64,000 nucleotides of DNA from a virus: positions 1-64,000 of IMG/VR virus record IMGVR_UViG_3300024518_006178, one strand, 5' to 3'. Below the pieces are notes generated by a model, which saw only the letters and a program-made list of their open reading frames with translations, ran no database searches and was not told where the DNA came from. Below are positions 16,611-24,345 of this stretch, one piece after another (positions within the stretch are counted from its first letter, which is position 1; the number at the start of each line of letters is the position of its first letter). The translations under genes and the position numbers were made by a program.

Positions 16611-17141
16611 GGTTTATCGGTGTATGGTCCGTCTGGGCTCCTCCAGGTGGCTGCTAACCGCCTGCCGTCGACGCCGCGTTACGGGAGAGAAGTTCGTCAA
16701 AGCTCGGAGGCCAAAACACCTGATCACTCTGGGCGTTATCACGGCCATATCATGCCGTTTCTCCTTGCGGGATTGTTTTACCTCTTCTGAGTATCCTTTA
16801 GCATCATAACCACCGTCTGGGCCCGCATCCACGCTCCCTAAGGTGCCAGGGAAAAGGGGTAGCGGGTCGTCAAAGCTCGGGGTTGCACCTTCAAGCCTCA
16901 TTCTTCAAGCCTCAATCAGTCTTCGAGAATCGTCTTCTGTCGTATCGTCTGTGGTAGTTTACGCCTGTCTCATTTTACGCACCTCCCGTCTTGGGCTACT
17001 ACGACTGTCTTCCGTCTTGGTTAGCCGTCTGCTCCCCACGTCGGGTCAGGAGAGTGCTAGCTCGGCGCGACGATTGTCGACTTTTCGCCCGTTAACCGAC
17101 TACCTGATCAAGACTACCGTCCGTGACTGTCTTGTCTCCGT
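16611..17141. other. Unassigned 530-bp gap with short repeats
   Basis: No convincing gene. It holds a 14-bp direct repeat TCGTCAAAGCTCGG (near 16695 and 16867), a tandem TTCAAGCCTCA pair near 16890-16915, and many CGTCTT/GTCTT motifs between 16920 and 17140. A 95-codon minus-strand frame (16614-16901) lacks a good SD. It could be a decayed gene, a non-coding RNA or a 3' region. Confidence 0.5.
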
Positions 17142-17429
17142 TTAGTAGACCTTGATCCCGAATTTCTCGCAGATCTCCGGGGGGAGATCCTCGACAGGGT
17201 ACCAGTTGCACTCGCACCCGTAAACGACTTTACCGGCGTCCAGGTGGATGCACGGGCATACTTCCGGCCCGTTTATCGCGCTGTTGTGGAACTCCTCGCC
17301 CTGGTAGTTCCCGAGCCCTATGAGGACGGACCTATCCTCGTTGAATGCCGCCACGCGGCAGTTTGTCATCTTGACGGTCTTGGGCTTGGGCAGAGCCTGG
17401 TGATCCATGTACTCTTTCACATTGGACAT
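17142..17429 (-). CDS. Hypothetical protein with Cys-rich C-terminus
   Basis: 95 residues from ATG 17429, which has SD GAGGAG; the open frame extends further up but into the neighbouring gene. It contains C-P-C-I-H-L and Y-G-C-E-C-N-W, a possible metal site. No family recognised. Confidence 0.7.
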   Translation of the reverse strand: MSNVKEYMDHQALPKPKTVKMTNCRVAAFNEDRSVLIGLGNYQGEEFHNSAINGPEVCPCIHLDAGKVVYGCECNWYPVEDLPPEICEKFGIKVY

Positions 17430-17457
17430 ATGGGTCTCCTCTGGTGTCCTAAAGCGA

Positions 17458-18024
17458 TTATACCCCCTTTTCCTTGGGTATTTCCTGTAGCCCCATGCCG
17501 TGGGGATCGTACTCCGGCTCCTCTTCTTTGTCGTCGTCGTCGTCATCTTCGTCGTCTCTATCTTCGTCGTCAGCCTCGTCAACCCGCCCTTTTATTCCTT
17601 TTGCGTCGGCCCTCATCTCCTCAACTTTATCGAACTCCATGTCCTCGGGGTACGTCTTCTTGAGCTCCCGGATGAACTGTCGCTTGAGGGCCTCGGCGGT
17701 CCATGCGTCGATGTTTTCCAGGACGGCGGTGAAGACCGGTATGCTGATGGCGTCGTCACCGGAGTCGGCCTCCGGAGGGTACCTCTCAAGGGCGTACTTG
17801 GTGTTGAGCCCCGAGCTTTGCCATGCCATCCGCAGCCTGTCCATGAATGCCGGATCGCCGTCGACCGGGAAATGTATGACCAGGTTGTGGAAGATCTCGT
17901 GCTCATCGGTACCGACCTCACCCCTGTTCATGGGCCTGCACAGCCACGCTATCTGGAGCGGCTTGCCGCCAAGAATGATCTCTTCGTCGTTGATCGGAAC
18001 CCTTCTCATTTCTCCCATTTTCAT
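17458..18024 (-). CDS. Hypothetical protein with acidic tail
   Basis: 188 residues; ATG 18024 or 18018, both near SD AAGGAG. A folded-looking N-terminal 140 residues (VDGDPAFMDRLRMAWQ...) precede a long Asp/Glu tail. The 120-bp gap upstream (18025-18144) holds a 7-bp hairpin ACGGGTC/GACCCGT but no T-run. Function unknown. Confidence 0.7.
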   Translation of the reverse strand: MKMGEMRRVPINDEEIILGGKPLQIAWLCRPMNRGEVGTDEHEIFHNLVIHFPVDGDPAFMDRLRMAWQSSGLNTKYALERYPPEADSGDDAISIPVFTAVLENIDAWTAEALKRQFIRELKKTYPEDMEFDKVEEMRADAKGIKGRVDEADDEDRDDEDDDDDDKEEEPEYDPHGMGLQEIPKEKGV

Positions 18025-18144
18025 CTCCTTAGTAGTCGTAGTTTTTCAACTGAATCAGAGGATAGCTTGGATGGGTGAGCTGCGTATTGCAGAAAGTCGT
18101 AGTAGTGCACGGCAACGGGTCTCCTTCTTGACCCGTCTTATACC

Positions 18145-18498
18145 TCAATAATGCTTCCATTCACCCTTCTGTAAAGCCATGTCAATATGCTCAGGATCCT
18201 GAGGGCTTCCGGCCTTTGCGATCTTTTGGGTCATCTCAACCATGTTGGGCCACGAGGCCTCGTCACATTCCATCTGCACTAGAACGTCCTTCATGTCATC
18301 CTCGTAATGACGGATGAGCGCGAACTCGATCTTGCCGTTATTTCTCTTCACGCTTATCAACACAAACCGCCAGTCCGGCCCGTACTTGAGATCGTCGAAC
18401 TCGGTCCAGTCGGACCAGTAGATCTCATGCATTACATCGTCGTCGTCAATCGTGATTGCCGGGTGGCCAGCGGGGAGGGTATATATCTCGTCACTCAT
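18145..18498 (-). CDS. Hypothetical acidic protein
   Basis: 117 residues, acidic, starting MSDEIYTLPAGH. No clear SD; it overlaps the upstream LexA-like gene by 8 nt, so translational coupling is likely. No family recognised. Confidence 0.65.
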   Translation of the reverse strand: MSDEIYTLPAGHPAITIDDDDVMHEIYWSDWTEFDDLKYGPDWRFVLISVKRNNGKIEFALIRHYEDDMKDVLVQMECDEASWPNMVEMTQKIAKAGSPQDPEHIDMALQKGEWKHY

Positions 18499-18841
18499 TC
18501 TGTAGTTCTTTCGCCAGGTCGATTATGAAGCCCCGAAACTCTTTGTTCTTCGTGGCCATGCGACGTATGCGAGCTTCGGCAGACGTGTCGGGCCTGAACT
18601 TTGGGTCGCGTATCGTGATGGATCTTGCCTCTTGGTGCTTGCTCGCTACTGCGCCCTTTTTGGTGAGCGCGCAGATGTGCCCGTGGGCGGTGGCGGTTGT
18701 CACGTCCAGAAACTTGGCAATTTCGCCGAGGGTGGGAGAGCGATCATACAGCTCTATGTATTCACGTATGAAAGCCATTACGGCTTCCTGCTTGTCGGTG
18801 TAGTTGAGGTCGATGACGTTCTTCATCTTAACTTTCATCAT
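18491..18841 (-). CDS. LexA-type winged-helix DNA-binding protein
   Basis: 116 residues. Residues 13-78 match the LexA DNA-binding domain: YTDKQEAVMAFIREYIE, then SPTLGEIAKFLDV (helix-turn-helix), then A-L-x-K-K-G and R-S-I-T-I. There is no LexA protease/dimerisation domain; a short helical tail follows. Likely a phage transcription regulator or a competitor for host SOS operators (inference). Overlaps both neighbours. Confidence 0.8.
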   Translation of the reverse strand: MMKVKMKNVIDLNYTDKQEAVMAFIREYIELYDRSPTLGEIAKFLDVTTATAHGHICALTKKGAVASKHQEARSITIRDPKFRPDTSAEARIRRMATKNKEFRGFIIDLAKELQNE

Positions 18842-19208
18842 CGATCCTTATCTTGCAGTGCTGGGTCAGGTACTGGTTAACGACAGCTCCGGCTAGATCC
18901 TTCATGGCGGCCTCCCGCCTCACGCCCTCCAGCTTCAGCTCCTGATGGGCGTCGGGGCTGACAAACACAGTGATCTCCACCGAGTCCGTGGACTTCCCGT
19001 TGATGCCGTTCAGCTTATATTTGCTTGGGCTCCCTCTGAAGTCGTCCAAGACGAGCTGCACCGTTTCCTGCACTGGCTTTTGCAGCTTCACGGCTAGCAG
19101 CTTCAGACGCTTCCTGATCGCCTTAGGGGCCCGGACCACCAGTGGCCTGAGCCCCTTGTTTTTGTAGAACCGACTGCCTCTTGCCTGGGGTGCGCTTGAC
19201 TTCGCCAT
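18828..19208 (-). CDS. Tandem ribbon-helix-helix-like protein
   Basis: 126 residues. Two segments look like RHH units: VVRAPKAIRKRLKLLAVKLQ at about 24-43 and EITVFVSPDAHQELKLEGV at about 78-96, each a strand followed by helices. It is the first gene after a strong sigma70-like promoter and has SD GGAGG. Probable DNA-binding regulator; single-chain two-RHH proteins exist but are less common. Confidence 0.65.
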   Translation of the reverse strand: MAKSSAPQARGSRFYKNKGLRPLVVRAPKAIRKRLKLLAVKLQKPVQETVQLVLDDFRGSPSKYKLNGINGKSTDSVEITVFVSPDAHQELKLEGVRREAAMKDLAGAVVNQYLTQHCKIRIDDES

Positions 19209-19213
19209 GGGGC

Positions 19214-19227
19214 CCTCCGTTTGGAGG
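19214..19227 (-). promoter_or_regulatory. Hairpin covering the ribosome binding site
   Basis: In the minus-strand leader CCTCC (19223-19227) can pair with the SD GGAGG (19214-19218) over a 4-nt loop. It begins only a few bases after the expected transcription start, so it could damp translation of the RHH-like gene or mark an operator. Confidence 0.45.
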
Positions 19228-19228
19228 C

Positions 19229-19258
19229 ATTATAGGGTTACAAGTTTACCCGCGTCAA
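19229..19258 (-). promoter_or_regulatory. Sigma70-like promoter
   Basis: On the minus strand TTGACG (19253-19258), an 18-bp spacer and a perfect TATAAT (19229-19234) precede the RHH-like gene by about 20 bp. One of the best promoter matches in the window. Confidence 0.85.
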
Positions 19259-19282
19259 GTGAAAGTGTTGGCAAAGGGTAAA

Positions 19283-19477
19283 TTAGGGGTTCTTGGAGCC
19301 TTTAGCCGGGGCCTGACCCCAAGCCTTGCCGCAATTGGGGCACTGGTGGGCCCCGCTGGCGAGTTTAGTCATCTCGCCATCCGTGGGGCGCAGGCCCTCG
19401 CTGCACTTGCAGGAGACGCCGAGCTTGGTCATCTCGCCGTCATTCTGGTTCTGGGGCGTCTTCTCGCTGCTCATCAC
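19283..19477 (-). CDS. Small zinc-ribbon-like protein with internal repeat
   Basis: 64 residues. DGEMTKL occurs twice, each followed by a two-Cys group (CKC, then CPNCGKAW), so it is a duplicated half-ribbon. SD AAGGAG. It overlaps the next upstream gene by 38 nt. Function unknown. Confidence 0.6.
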   Translation of the reverse strand: MMSSEKTPQNQNDGEMTKLGVSCKCSEGLRPTDGEMTKLASGAHQCPNCGKAWGQAPAKGSKNP

Positions 19478-19958
19478 TTTCTCCTTCTTCTGGGGTCTCG
19501 ACTAGGCTGCTGAGACCCTCTTGGGTGGTCTTGGCGTGCTCGATAAGTTCCCTGGCGGTCGACTCTGAAATGTCGCATTCCTCTAGCATCATCTTAACAC
19601 GATCTTCTTCAGTAGTATCGAAATCATTGGCTATCTCGTTGGCTCTGTGCGTGAGTTTTTGCATGGCCAGCATCTTGCCATTGAACTCATCTATCGTGAT
19701 TACGCCCTTATCTTCTAGGATTCTGCGGATAACTTCGATCATGGACATGGCAGTGTGGTTGTTCATCGCAAGCTCGTTCATGTGCGAGATGAACTGATTG
19801 GTGACCCCCATGATCTCCTGGGTGACCATTTGGCGGACCATGGCTCCCATCATCTGCGGGTCCATGCCGCCAGACATGGGGCTACGGGGTGGCGCGCCAG
19901 GGACAGTGTTAAAGGGTCCTCCATTTGAGGGGGCGTGCCTTCTGCGTCGTTTACTCAT
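19440..19958 (-). CDS. Hypothetical helical protein
   Basis: 172 residues from ATG 19958 (SD GGAGAGGAG); an in-frame ATG 39 nt upstream lies in the previous gene. A basic N-terminus (MSKRRRRH), a Pro/Gly/Met-rich linker, a helical middle and an acidic tail. No family recognised. Confidence 0.65.
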   Translation of the reverse strand: MSKRRRRHAPSNGGPFNTVPGAPPRSPMSGGMDPQMMGAMVRQMVTQEIMGVTNQFISHMNELAMNNHTAMSMIEVIRRILEDKGVITIDEFNGKMLAMQKLTHRANEIANDFDTTEEDRVKMMLEECDISESTARELIEHAKTTQEGLSSLVETPEEGESDEQREDAPEPE

Positions 19959-20469
19959 AGTAGTCTCTCTCCTCTCCCCAATCGGTGTCGTTTTCATTGA
20001 CCACGTTGGCCAGATGTTCGTACTTCTGAAACTCTCTTTTCTTCTTGGCTCGCTTCTGCTGTAGGGCTTTGGCTCGCCTCCTGAGACAGTCGATACGCAG
20101 TTCTCCGGTGTCCATCCTTGCCGGGATCAGGCGCAGCCTTGCCGCGTCCCAGGACACCTTCTCGTTACTGGCTAAAATAAAAACCTCCGAATAATGAGCC
20201 TGACAGAGGTCTGTGACTTCGCACTTGGTTGAGCAGCCGTTGACCGCGCATTTTTGTCCGGGCTCGCGAGAAGCTCTGCGAGGTTCGACAAGGCTGTCCT
20301 TGCTGTGCCTCATCCTGTTGTAGTGCAAAGAGCACATCCCCCTGGCGTAGAGCCTGGAGGAGCAACCGGACACGCGGCACTTAGGCCGCGCCCCCCTTCG
20401 GGGTTTCAGATGGTCCCATGCAACCACAGTGGTTTCCGGGAACGAAATCCTGAAGGGGGGCATTGACAT
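19951..20469 (-). CDS. Protein with two C-x4-C...C-x2-H-Y zinc motifs
   Basis: 172 residues. Two similar motifs, CRVSGCSSRLYARGMCSLHY at about 31-50 and CAVNGCSTKCEVTDLCQAHY at about 74-93, are of the short zinc-binding type frequent in phage HNH-related and small DNA-binding proteins. No HNH catalytic core follows. The C-terminal half is strongly basic. Probably binds nucleic acid. Confidence 0.65.
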   Translation of the reverse strand: MSMPPFRISFPETTVVAWDHLKPRRGARPKCRVSGCSSRLYARGMCSLHYNRMRHSKDSLVEPRRASREPGQKCAVNGCSTKCEVTDLCQAHYSEVFILASNEKVSWDAARLRLIPARMDTGELRIDCLRRRAKALQQKRAKKKREFQKYEHLANVVNENDTDWGEERDYYE

Positions 20470-20471
20470 GT

Positions 20472-21185
20472 CTATTCCTCCTCGTCTTCTTCGAAGAGGT
20501 CGAGCTGTTCCAGTGCCAGGGGATAGTGGATCGCCATCTGGCCCGAGCGATTCAGCCAGTCCTGCTCGCGCTCAGCGCCGTGCTTCTTGGATCTGGAGTA
20601 CACGTCGCGAACCCACATCGTGGACTCGCGATTCTCGGGCACGTCCAGGATCTGCAAGTTCTTGACCCTGACGATGGCGGGCCGGAGCGGCTCACGCCCG
20701 AGCACGAAGGCGATGGCCTTGTCCGGGATACGGAAGCAGGGCACGCCGCCGGACTCCTCCATCATGTCGTCGTTGTCGGCGCTGTAGCTGAACTGTGGCA
20801 GAGACTCACCGGCATCGGTGCACCTTTCCAACAATCCCAGATACATCATCTTGCTGTAATGATTCTGTATGTCACCAATCACGGTATGGTCCCTGTGCTC
20901 AAGCGGGACCTTCTTGGAGCTGGACTTGATATGGACATGGTTGCTTTTCGTTGTCTGCATCATGTCCATGATTTCGAACAGGAACTGGATCTGAGTGTAA
21001 GTCGCCTTATACTCGTACCACTCCTTCAAATGACTATTGCAGGCCGGGCATCGCACCTTGATCGTGCCTGCCGCCTGCCTCACCTTGAACTCTTCGAGGC
21101 AGCTGCTGGCCAGGTGGCTCAGCTCCTCGTCCGTGAGCACGCTCACGTCAATCGTTGCCGTTGCCGGTACGCTGGTCGGGGTCAT
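20472..21185 (-). CDS. Hypothetical protein with one CxxC
   Basis: 237 residues; a single C-P-A-C at about 46-49, a mixed alpha/beta body, and an acidic end (LFEEDEEE). ATGA overlap with the RecU-like gene upstream places it in the recombination operon. No family recognised; a winged-helix fold in the middle is possible but not clear. Confidence 0.65.
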   Translation of the reverse strand: MTPTSVPATATIDVSVLTDEELSHLASSCLEEFKVRQAAGTIKVRCPACNSHLKEWYEYKATYTQIQFLFEIMDMMQTTKSNHVHIKSSSKKVPLEHRDHTVIGDIQNHYSKMMYLGLLERCTDAGESLPQFSYSADNDDMMEESGGVPCFRIPDKAIAFVLGREPLRPAIVRVKNLQILDVPENRESTMWVRDVYSRSKKHGAEREQDWLNRSGQMAIHYPLALEQLDLFEEDEEE

Positions 21186-21715
21186 TTCTTTCTCCCTAAG
21201 GCCATCAGGTAATCCGGAACACCGTCCCGGTCTACCATCGGGCAGACATTTTCGATCATCGAAGGGCGGATACTCTTAACGAGCTTTCCCTTCTCTTTTC
21301 TTATACCGTAAACGTTTGCCATAAAGTCGTCGAGGAATTGCCAGTCAAGCATGTATGTAACGCCAAGGTCTGATATATTCCAGACCACCGCTGACCACGC
21401 CCCGGCCTTGCCGTAGCGGATCAGCTCCTTGATTTGGTGCATCTTCAGGCCGGATTTATTCTTGAGGTCTATAGGTAGGCGCTCTTTGTGTTCCTTGGCC
21501 TCCATACAAATGAAGCGACCGGATCCGACCCAGATGCCCTCGTAGTCGAATCCGGTCCTGGCCAGGTAGACCACCTTGCCGCGCTTTACTGTTGTGGGAA
21601 CTTCTTTCTTGTCGATGTACGCAATGTCCTGATTGGCATACATCATGTGGGTGAGCTCTAGAGTCTTCTCAAAGCCCCTCCCTCGATTGGCGAAGGATGA
21701 TGCTGGTATGCCCAT
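21182..21715 (-). CDS. RecU-like Holliday junction resolvase
   Basis: 177 residues. The N-terminus N10-R-G-R-G-F-E16 and the nuclease core D57-Y-E-G ... M-E72-A-K74-E ... H93-Q94 match the RecU / PBP-related-factor-A family (PD-(D/E)xK nucleases). RecU cleaves four-way junctions; in phages it resolves replication intermediates before packaging. It sits with the loader, helicase, SSB and SMC-like genes. Confidence 0.8.
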   Translation of the reverse strand: MGIPASSFANRGRGFEKTLELTHMMYANQDIAYIDKKEVPTTVKRGKVVYLARTGFDYEGIWVGSGRFICMEAKEHKERLPIDLKNKSGLKMHQIKELIRYGKAGAWSAVVWNISDLGVTYMLDWQFLDDFMANVYGIRKEKGKLVKSIRPSMIENVCPMVDRDGVPDYLMALGRKK

Positions 21716-21724
21716 AGAGCGGCC

Positions 21725-22081
21725 TCATTTTTGGACTTTGACCTCCATGCCCATCTCGACGCTAAGGTCATGGGCGGCAGCCTTGAGGAGGTTCTCCATG
21801 GCCATATATAGCGGGTTACTATTTTCAGCGCTAGCAGTAATTTCATCTTTTTCCTCTCTCTCCACGGGCTGCCCCTTTTTGGACGTTGCGAGCTCGCCAA
21901 GCGCCTCCTGTACCGCATGTTCGAAGAGCTCCCTGGGCATCATGGGCTCCAGGTTTATGGGCTGAGTGTGGACGTTGCGGGGGGCTATATCCCCCGCGCT
22001 GTTTTTTCTCATCCAATGCCCCTTGATGCGCACCCGGCCCTCGCGGAGCGTGACCTCGATGATTTCAAACCATACTTCCAT
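21725..22081 (-). CDS. Hypothetical protein
   Basis: 118 residues: a beta-rich N-terminus (VWFEIIEVTLREGRVRIKG) and a helical C-terminus. SD AAGGAG. Lies between the resolvase and the helicase loader; no family recognised. Confidence 0.65.
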   Translation of the reverse strand: MEVWFEIIEVTLREGRVRIKGHWMRKNSAGDIAPRNVHTQPINLEPMMPRELFEHAVQEALGELATSKKGQPVEREEKDEITASAENSNPLYMAMENLLKAAAHDLSVEMGMEVKVQK

Positions 22082-22084
22082 GGC

Positions 22085-23050
22085 CTACTCCTTTTTTCTG
22101 TAGATTGTGCCTGACCTCCAGCTGGGCCAGGCGAACGCGATGTGCTTGAAGTCATTCTCGTCGTTGAATCGGTCGGTGATTCTATCCCCAAGCTCCTCAC
22201 GCCAGCGTGAACCATCATTGTTTGTGATGTAGATGCTGGACTTCTGGTTGTCTATGCGCCCATGGATTATGTACGAGAGCTTCTCGAATTCCCAGGCCGA
22301 CCCGCTTTGTAGACCCACTTCGTCGACCACGAGTATCGGGACCTCGGTGAGAAGCTTCAGGCGGTTGGTCTCGGCCAGCGCGTCATTGCCGCCGTAGCAG
22401 GCCTTGATGCTCAAGAACATCTGGGTGGCGTTCACCATGAGCAGGTCGCGCGGCAGGTGCCGGTGGATGATCCCCAGCAGGATCATGCAGGCCGTCATGG
22501 TTTTACCGTTGCCGGGCTGTCCGGTGAAGACGAGGGACTGACCGGACCCGTCCTCCCAGTTTTCAACCCAGTGCTTGGCAAATTTGACCAGGCGCTTCAT
22601 TTTGTCCCAGTGCTCGGGAACGTGGTTCTTCAGGTGCGCGGCACCCGTATTTTTGGAATCCGTGACGAACTTGTCGAAGGTCATCCCTCTGTACTTCGCC
22701 GGGATTCCCCGGTCAATGGTCAGGTCATCGATTTTCCGTTGCCGGGATCGATCACTGGCTCTCTGCCTGGCGTTGTCACGCTCGTTGTCCCGACAGACAC
22801 TACAGGGGTAGAAGCCCCAATACCTATTCTGGGTCTCAACGTCCACGCGTACCCGGGGCTCTATAGGGCTGCCGCAGTCCGTACATGTTTTGGGCTCCGG
22901 CTTATCCTTCGGCGGCACGATCTTAGGCATCGCCTTCGCCAAGGCTGACTTCATCGAGAGCGGACCTTGGGGCTTCCGCTGAGGTGTAGGAGTCGTAGTC
23001 GAAGTTTCTGGTTGGTCCCTTGGGCCCTTGCTTGCTCCGTCCGTTGGCAT
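22085..23050 (-). CDS. DnaC-like AAA+ helicase loader
   Basis: 321 residues. A disordered N-terminus and a four-Cys zinc ribbon (C56, C59, C83, C86) lead to a P-loop ATPase with Walker A GQPGNGKT (177-184) and Walker B ILVVDE (239-244), then sensor-1-like YITNN. This is the layout of DnaC/DnaI-type loaders, which place the replicative helicase on DNA. ATG 23050 has a strong SD (GGAGG), so the first 128 nt overlap the 3' end of the upstream gene in another frame; both versions of the overlap are low-complexity. Confidence 0.85.
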   Translation of the reverse strand: MPTDGASKGPRDQPETSTTTPTPQRKPQGPLSMKSALAKAMPKIVPPKDKPEPKTCTDCGSPIEPRVRVDVETQNRYWGFYPCSVCRDNERDNARQRASDRSRQRKIDDLTIDRGIPAKYRGMTFDKFVTDSKNTGAAHLKNHVPEHWDKMKRLVKFAKHWVENWEDGSGQSLVFTGQPGNGKTMTACMILLGIIHRHLPRDLLMVNATQMFLSIKACYGGNDALAETNRLKLLTEVPILVVDEVGLQSGSAWEFEKLSYIIHGRIDNQKSSIYITNNDGSRWREELGDRITDRFNDENDFKHIAFAWPSWRSGTIYRKKE

Positions 23051-24125
23051 ATTTGCCCTCCATAATGTTTCTCATGCTGGAGCTATTCTTGATGAACCAT
23101 ACAAGGTCCGCCACCCACCCGTTGTCGCCGCGACAGTGTGGGGAATTTTTAGCTTTAACTATGGCCTCTGCCCATTTTTCGGCAAAGAACTTGTCTTTGA
23201 AGCGGGTGTTTATCTTTTTGAGTCGATCATCGTCTTTGGCCAATGGAGTGATCGAGTTCGTCAGGATAGACTTCCCGCCTGTTCGCATGCCGTTCCAATA
23301 CAGCCTGACCAGTTCGAACCGCGCCAACTCCGCCCTGCTGGCGTGCTTCTTGTCTCTCATCATATTCGTGAGGTGGGCCGCCATCTTGGCGGCCATGGCC
23401 ACGGGCAGGATCTCTTCGGATGATTGCCCGCGATATGTGCCCACCCGTATGTTTTCGAGGACTTCGTCGTACTTTGTTTCGCTCTCCGCCAGTATCACGA
23501 AGTCCCTATTGTATACTAGCACGCTGTCTGTTGAGGCGGATGCCAGCTTCATTAGATTGATGCTTACGGCGGGGTTGGGAAGAGACGCTAGGCCGCTAAA
23601 GTCGTACCGGTGACTCTCCTCCTGCGCCCTTGCATCCTCTTCCTCATTGTCAAACAGCGTGTCGTTTTTCTGCTCAAACGTATCAAGATGGCTGTCATCC
23701 AGTGGAACCAGAGTAGGTTGCCCCTCGGTGTCAGAAGCGGCCTGGAATACCGAAGGGAAATTATCCGCGCCGCCCTTGTACTTGTTGATGGATATTACCC
23801 AGCAGTCATCCTTCCTGGTCGCCCCTCTAGCCAGCACCTCGATGAATTTGATTTCCTCAAGATGGTTGAGGGCCCTGCGTATGGATGTGGTGGAGATCTT
23901 GAGGTCTGCCTCGTGGACCGCCCCGTGATCCCTGCCGAAGGAGAGCATGGCGGCCAGCTCCTTGATTGGAAACGAGATCTTGCCCCGGTCGACCCCCTTG
24001 CTCTTGGCGTAGCAGAGCATGTAAGTGTAGAGCATGAATGACAGGGGCCTGGCGAGGAATTTTTCCGAGTGGTCCCAAATGCCGTGGCTCAATGGAGCAA
24101 AGAACTCGGGGGTGTTGTCGCTCAT
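22923..24125 (-). CDS. Replication initiator-like protein (winged helix)
   Basis: 400 residues. The N-terminal 130 residues look like a winged helix of the phage O/DnaD type: FPIKELAAML...ISTTSIRRALNHLEEIKFIEVL. A long middle and a Lys-rich helical region (about 270-360) follow. The adjacent DnaC-like gene supports a primosome role (origin recognition). SD CGGAGG precedes ATG 24125. Confidence 0.65.
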   Translation of the reverse strand: MSDNTPEFFAPLSHGIWDHSEKFLARPLSFMLYTYMLCYAKSKGVDRGKISFPIKELAAMLSFGRDHGAVHEADLKISTTSIRRALNHLEEIKFIEVLARGATRKDDCWVISINKYKGGADNFPSVFQAASDTEGQPTLVPLDDSHLDTFEQKNDTLFDNEEEDARAQEESHRYDFSGLASLPNPAVSINLMKLASASTDSVLVYNRDFVILAESETKYDEVLENIRVGTYRGQSSEEILPVAMAAKMAAHLTNMMRDKKHASRAELARFELVRLYWNGMRTGGKSILTNSITPLAKDDDRLKKINTRFKDKFFAEKWAEAIVKAKNSPHCRGDNGWVADLVWFIKNSSSMRNIMEGKYANGRSKQGPKGPTRNFDYDSYTSAEAPRSALDEVSLGEGDA

Positions 24126-24255
24126 GATCGCCTCCGTATGCGTTTTCTGCTCTTGATAACATGATTCCTCCAGGCGTCAAGGTGCGCATTTTGCCGCACT
24201 CAATATATTGCATATACCGTATTTTCAGCCCCAAGATATGGGGCCGGAGCAACGT

Positions 24256-24283
24256 AAAAAGGACCGGGCTTTCGCCCGGCCCC
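24256..24283 (-). terminator. Rho-independent terminator after the UvrD-type gene
   Basis: On the minus strand GGGCCGGGC-GAAA-GCCCGGTCC has one mismatch and is followed by TTTTT. The rest of the 220-bp gap up to 24125 is AT-rich and probably holds the promoter of the initiator gene, but I see no clear consensus pair. Confidence 0.85.
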
Positions 24284-24345
24284 TAGTTGGGTCCAGATGT
24301 GAAGTCTATCAGTGTTAGGCGGTAGATGCGGGGGGAAGGGGGGAG

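Noticed and set aside
16614-16901. 95-codon minus-strand frame in the 16.6-17.1 kb gap
   Set aside because: Poor ribosome binding site and an Arg-rich second half. Kept only as part of the unassigned gap.
17458-17463. Perfect TATAAT upstream of the 95-residue gene
   Set aside because: It is formed by the stop codon of the preceding gene and no -35 is found at a suitable distance.
23857-24252. Minus-strand frame with GGAGG before an ATG, upstream of and inside the initiator gene
   Set aside because: It runs antagonistically through the well-supported winged-helix gene in another frame and its product is His/Arg/Gln-rich, as shadow frames are.
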